A stretch of 34,205 nt of DNA. Source: an uncultured Pelagibacteraceae bacterium (lineage in GTDB: Bacteria; Pseudomonadota; Alphaproteobacteria; Pelagibacterales; Pelagibacteraceae). Below, piece after piece: positions 33,629-34,205 of the stretch. The translations under genes were made by a program, and so were the position numbers. The stretch lies in NCBI GenBank assembly GCA_902531885.1, contig CACAFZ010000008.1, forward strand, positions 1 to 34,205. Reading direction: 5' to 3'. The number at the start of each line of letters is the position of its first letter. The stretch's first letter is position 1. The notes beneath the pieces are model-generated. The model had not been told where the DNA came from. It did not search any database and was given only the letters and a program-made list of their open reading frames with translations.

Positions 33629-34205
33629 ATGTACGAAAAATTTGGTCAATTTATTGATGGTAAATGGCTAGAGTCATCAGATAAAGGAACTTACGAAGTA
33701 ATTAATCCTGCTACAGAAGAAGTTATAGGAAACGCATCAAAAGCAACACCGAAAGATGTAGAGGGAGCATTAAAATCTGCAGAAAAAGGTTTATTAGTTT
33801 GGAAAAAAACAGCGCCATGGCAAAGATCATATATTTTAAGAAAGATCGCTGACAAAATGAGAGAAAGACAAGATGTGTTGGCAAAATGGATGACATTAGA
33901 AGTCGGTAAACCTTTTACAGAAGCCAAAGGTGAAGTTGGTGGAGCAGCAGATATTTTTGAGTGGAATGCAGAGGAAACAAAAAGAATTTATGGACAGACT
34001 GTAGAAAGTAGATTTCCAGATACAAGAGTTCATGTTTATTATCAACCAGTCGGTGTTGTTGCTGCTTTGTCACCATGGAACTTTCCATTAGTTTTATCTT
34101 CTAGAAAAATTTCTACTGCACTTGCTGCAGGATGTTCAGTTATAATTAAACCAGATGTAATAACTCCTGGAACGGTAATGGAGTTAGTTGATATTTGCAG
34201 GGAAT
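33629..34205 (+). CDS. Aldehyde dehydrogenase, 5' part
   Basis: The frame is open from ATG 33629 to the window edge, giving 192 residues plus one base; the C-terminal half with the catalytic Cys is outside. Visible hallmarks are GQFIDGKW (residues 6-13), VINPATEEVIG and SPWNFPL (148-154), whose N151 is the catalytic Asn. ALAAGCSVIIKPDVITPG follows, with K174 for cofactor binding. The usual KPAE/KPSE is KPDV here. This is the NAD(P)-dependent ALDH superfamily, closest in style to succinate-semialdehyde dehydrogenase-like members, but the substrate cannot be fixed from this half. It diverges from the GYD gene across 110 bases. Confidence 0.93.
   Translation, partial: MYEKFGQFIDGKWLESSDKGTYEVINPATEEVIGNASKATPKDVEGALKSAEKGLLVWKKTAPWQRSYILRKIADKMRERQDVLAKWMTLEVGKPFTEAKGEVGGAADIFEWNAEETKRIYGQTVESRFPDTRVHVYYQPVGVVAALSPWNFPLVLSSRKISTALAAGCSVIIKPDVITPGTVMELVDICRE

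Noticed and set aside
1..34205. Mobile element, CRISPR array, prophage or tRNA-linked island
   Set aside because: No transposase, integrase, direct-repeat array or tRNA-like fold was seen on either strand.

Overview
The window reads as chromosome from a very AT-rich, streamlined alphaproteobacterium. A marine SAR11/Pelagibacterales-type cell fits best. This is inferred from the low GC, the Lys/Asn/Ile-rich proteins, the near absence of spacers (many genes overlap by 1-14 bases, even convergent ones), the sarcosine oxidase fragment, the IscR-SUF operon, the form II CO-dehydrogenase-like genes and the lack of any mobile element. No rRNA, tRNA, CRISPR array or insertion sequence was seen.

Layout. 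(1) 2-3393: the 3' end of sarcosine oxidase gamma (soxG), tyrS (-), anmK (+) and a small alpha/beta hydrolase (-). (2) 3478-9918: an IscR-controlled Fe-S assembly operon, iscR-sufB-sufC-sufD-sufS-sufU-sufT-sufA plus a 62-residue unknown. It is preceded by a site that matches the classic type 1 IscR operator and overlaps a promoter. (3) 9921-14661: glnA (-), a short possible RNA or micro-ORF, a YbaK-type editing protein, an EamA transporter, a homocysteine S-methyltransferase (-), moaB/mog and a DUF1244 protein (-). (4) 14738-21410: a compact five-gene block that is even more AT-rich: polytopic membrane protein, AsnB-type amidotransferase, GT2 glycosyltransferase, GMC-like flavoprotein and NAD-dependent epimerase. 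It looks like a surface-glycan or glycolipid module. (5) 21461-28327: a form II CO-dehydrogenase-like molybdenum hydroxylase cluster (coxG, coxS, coxL, coxM, an XdhC/CoxI protein split into two genes), a secreted alpha/beta hydrolase and a MocA-like nucleotidyltransferase. (6) 28320-30574 (-): the molybdopterin operon moaA-moaC-moaD-moaE. (7) 30754-33158: a Tat-exported sulfite dehydrogenase (sorA), its cytochrome c (sorB) and a PhyH-type dioxygenase, ended by a clear intrinsic terminator. (8) 33195-34205: a GYD-domain protein (-) and the 5' part of an aldehyde dehydrogenase (+).

How they fit together. Three modules depend on each other. The SUF operon makes Fe-S clusters, which MoaA and CoxS need. 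MoaA/C/D/E and MoaB make the molybdenum cofactor. The MocA-like enzyme and the XdhC pair probably finish and insert the cytosine-dinucleotide form into CoxL, while SorA uses the plain molybdopterin form. The window is therefore largely a molybdenum/Fe-S redox neighbourhood, interrupted by the glycan block between moaB and coxG.

The points most worth following are the sorA-sorB-PhyH operon (possibly an oxygenase that releases sulfite), the secreted hydrolase inside the cox operon, the substrate of the form II hydroxylase, and the short GC-richer transcribed-looking element upstream of ybaK.
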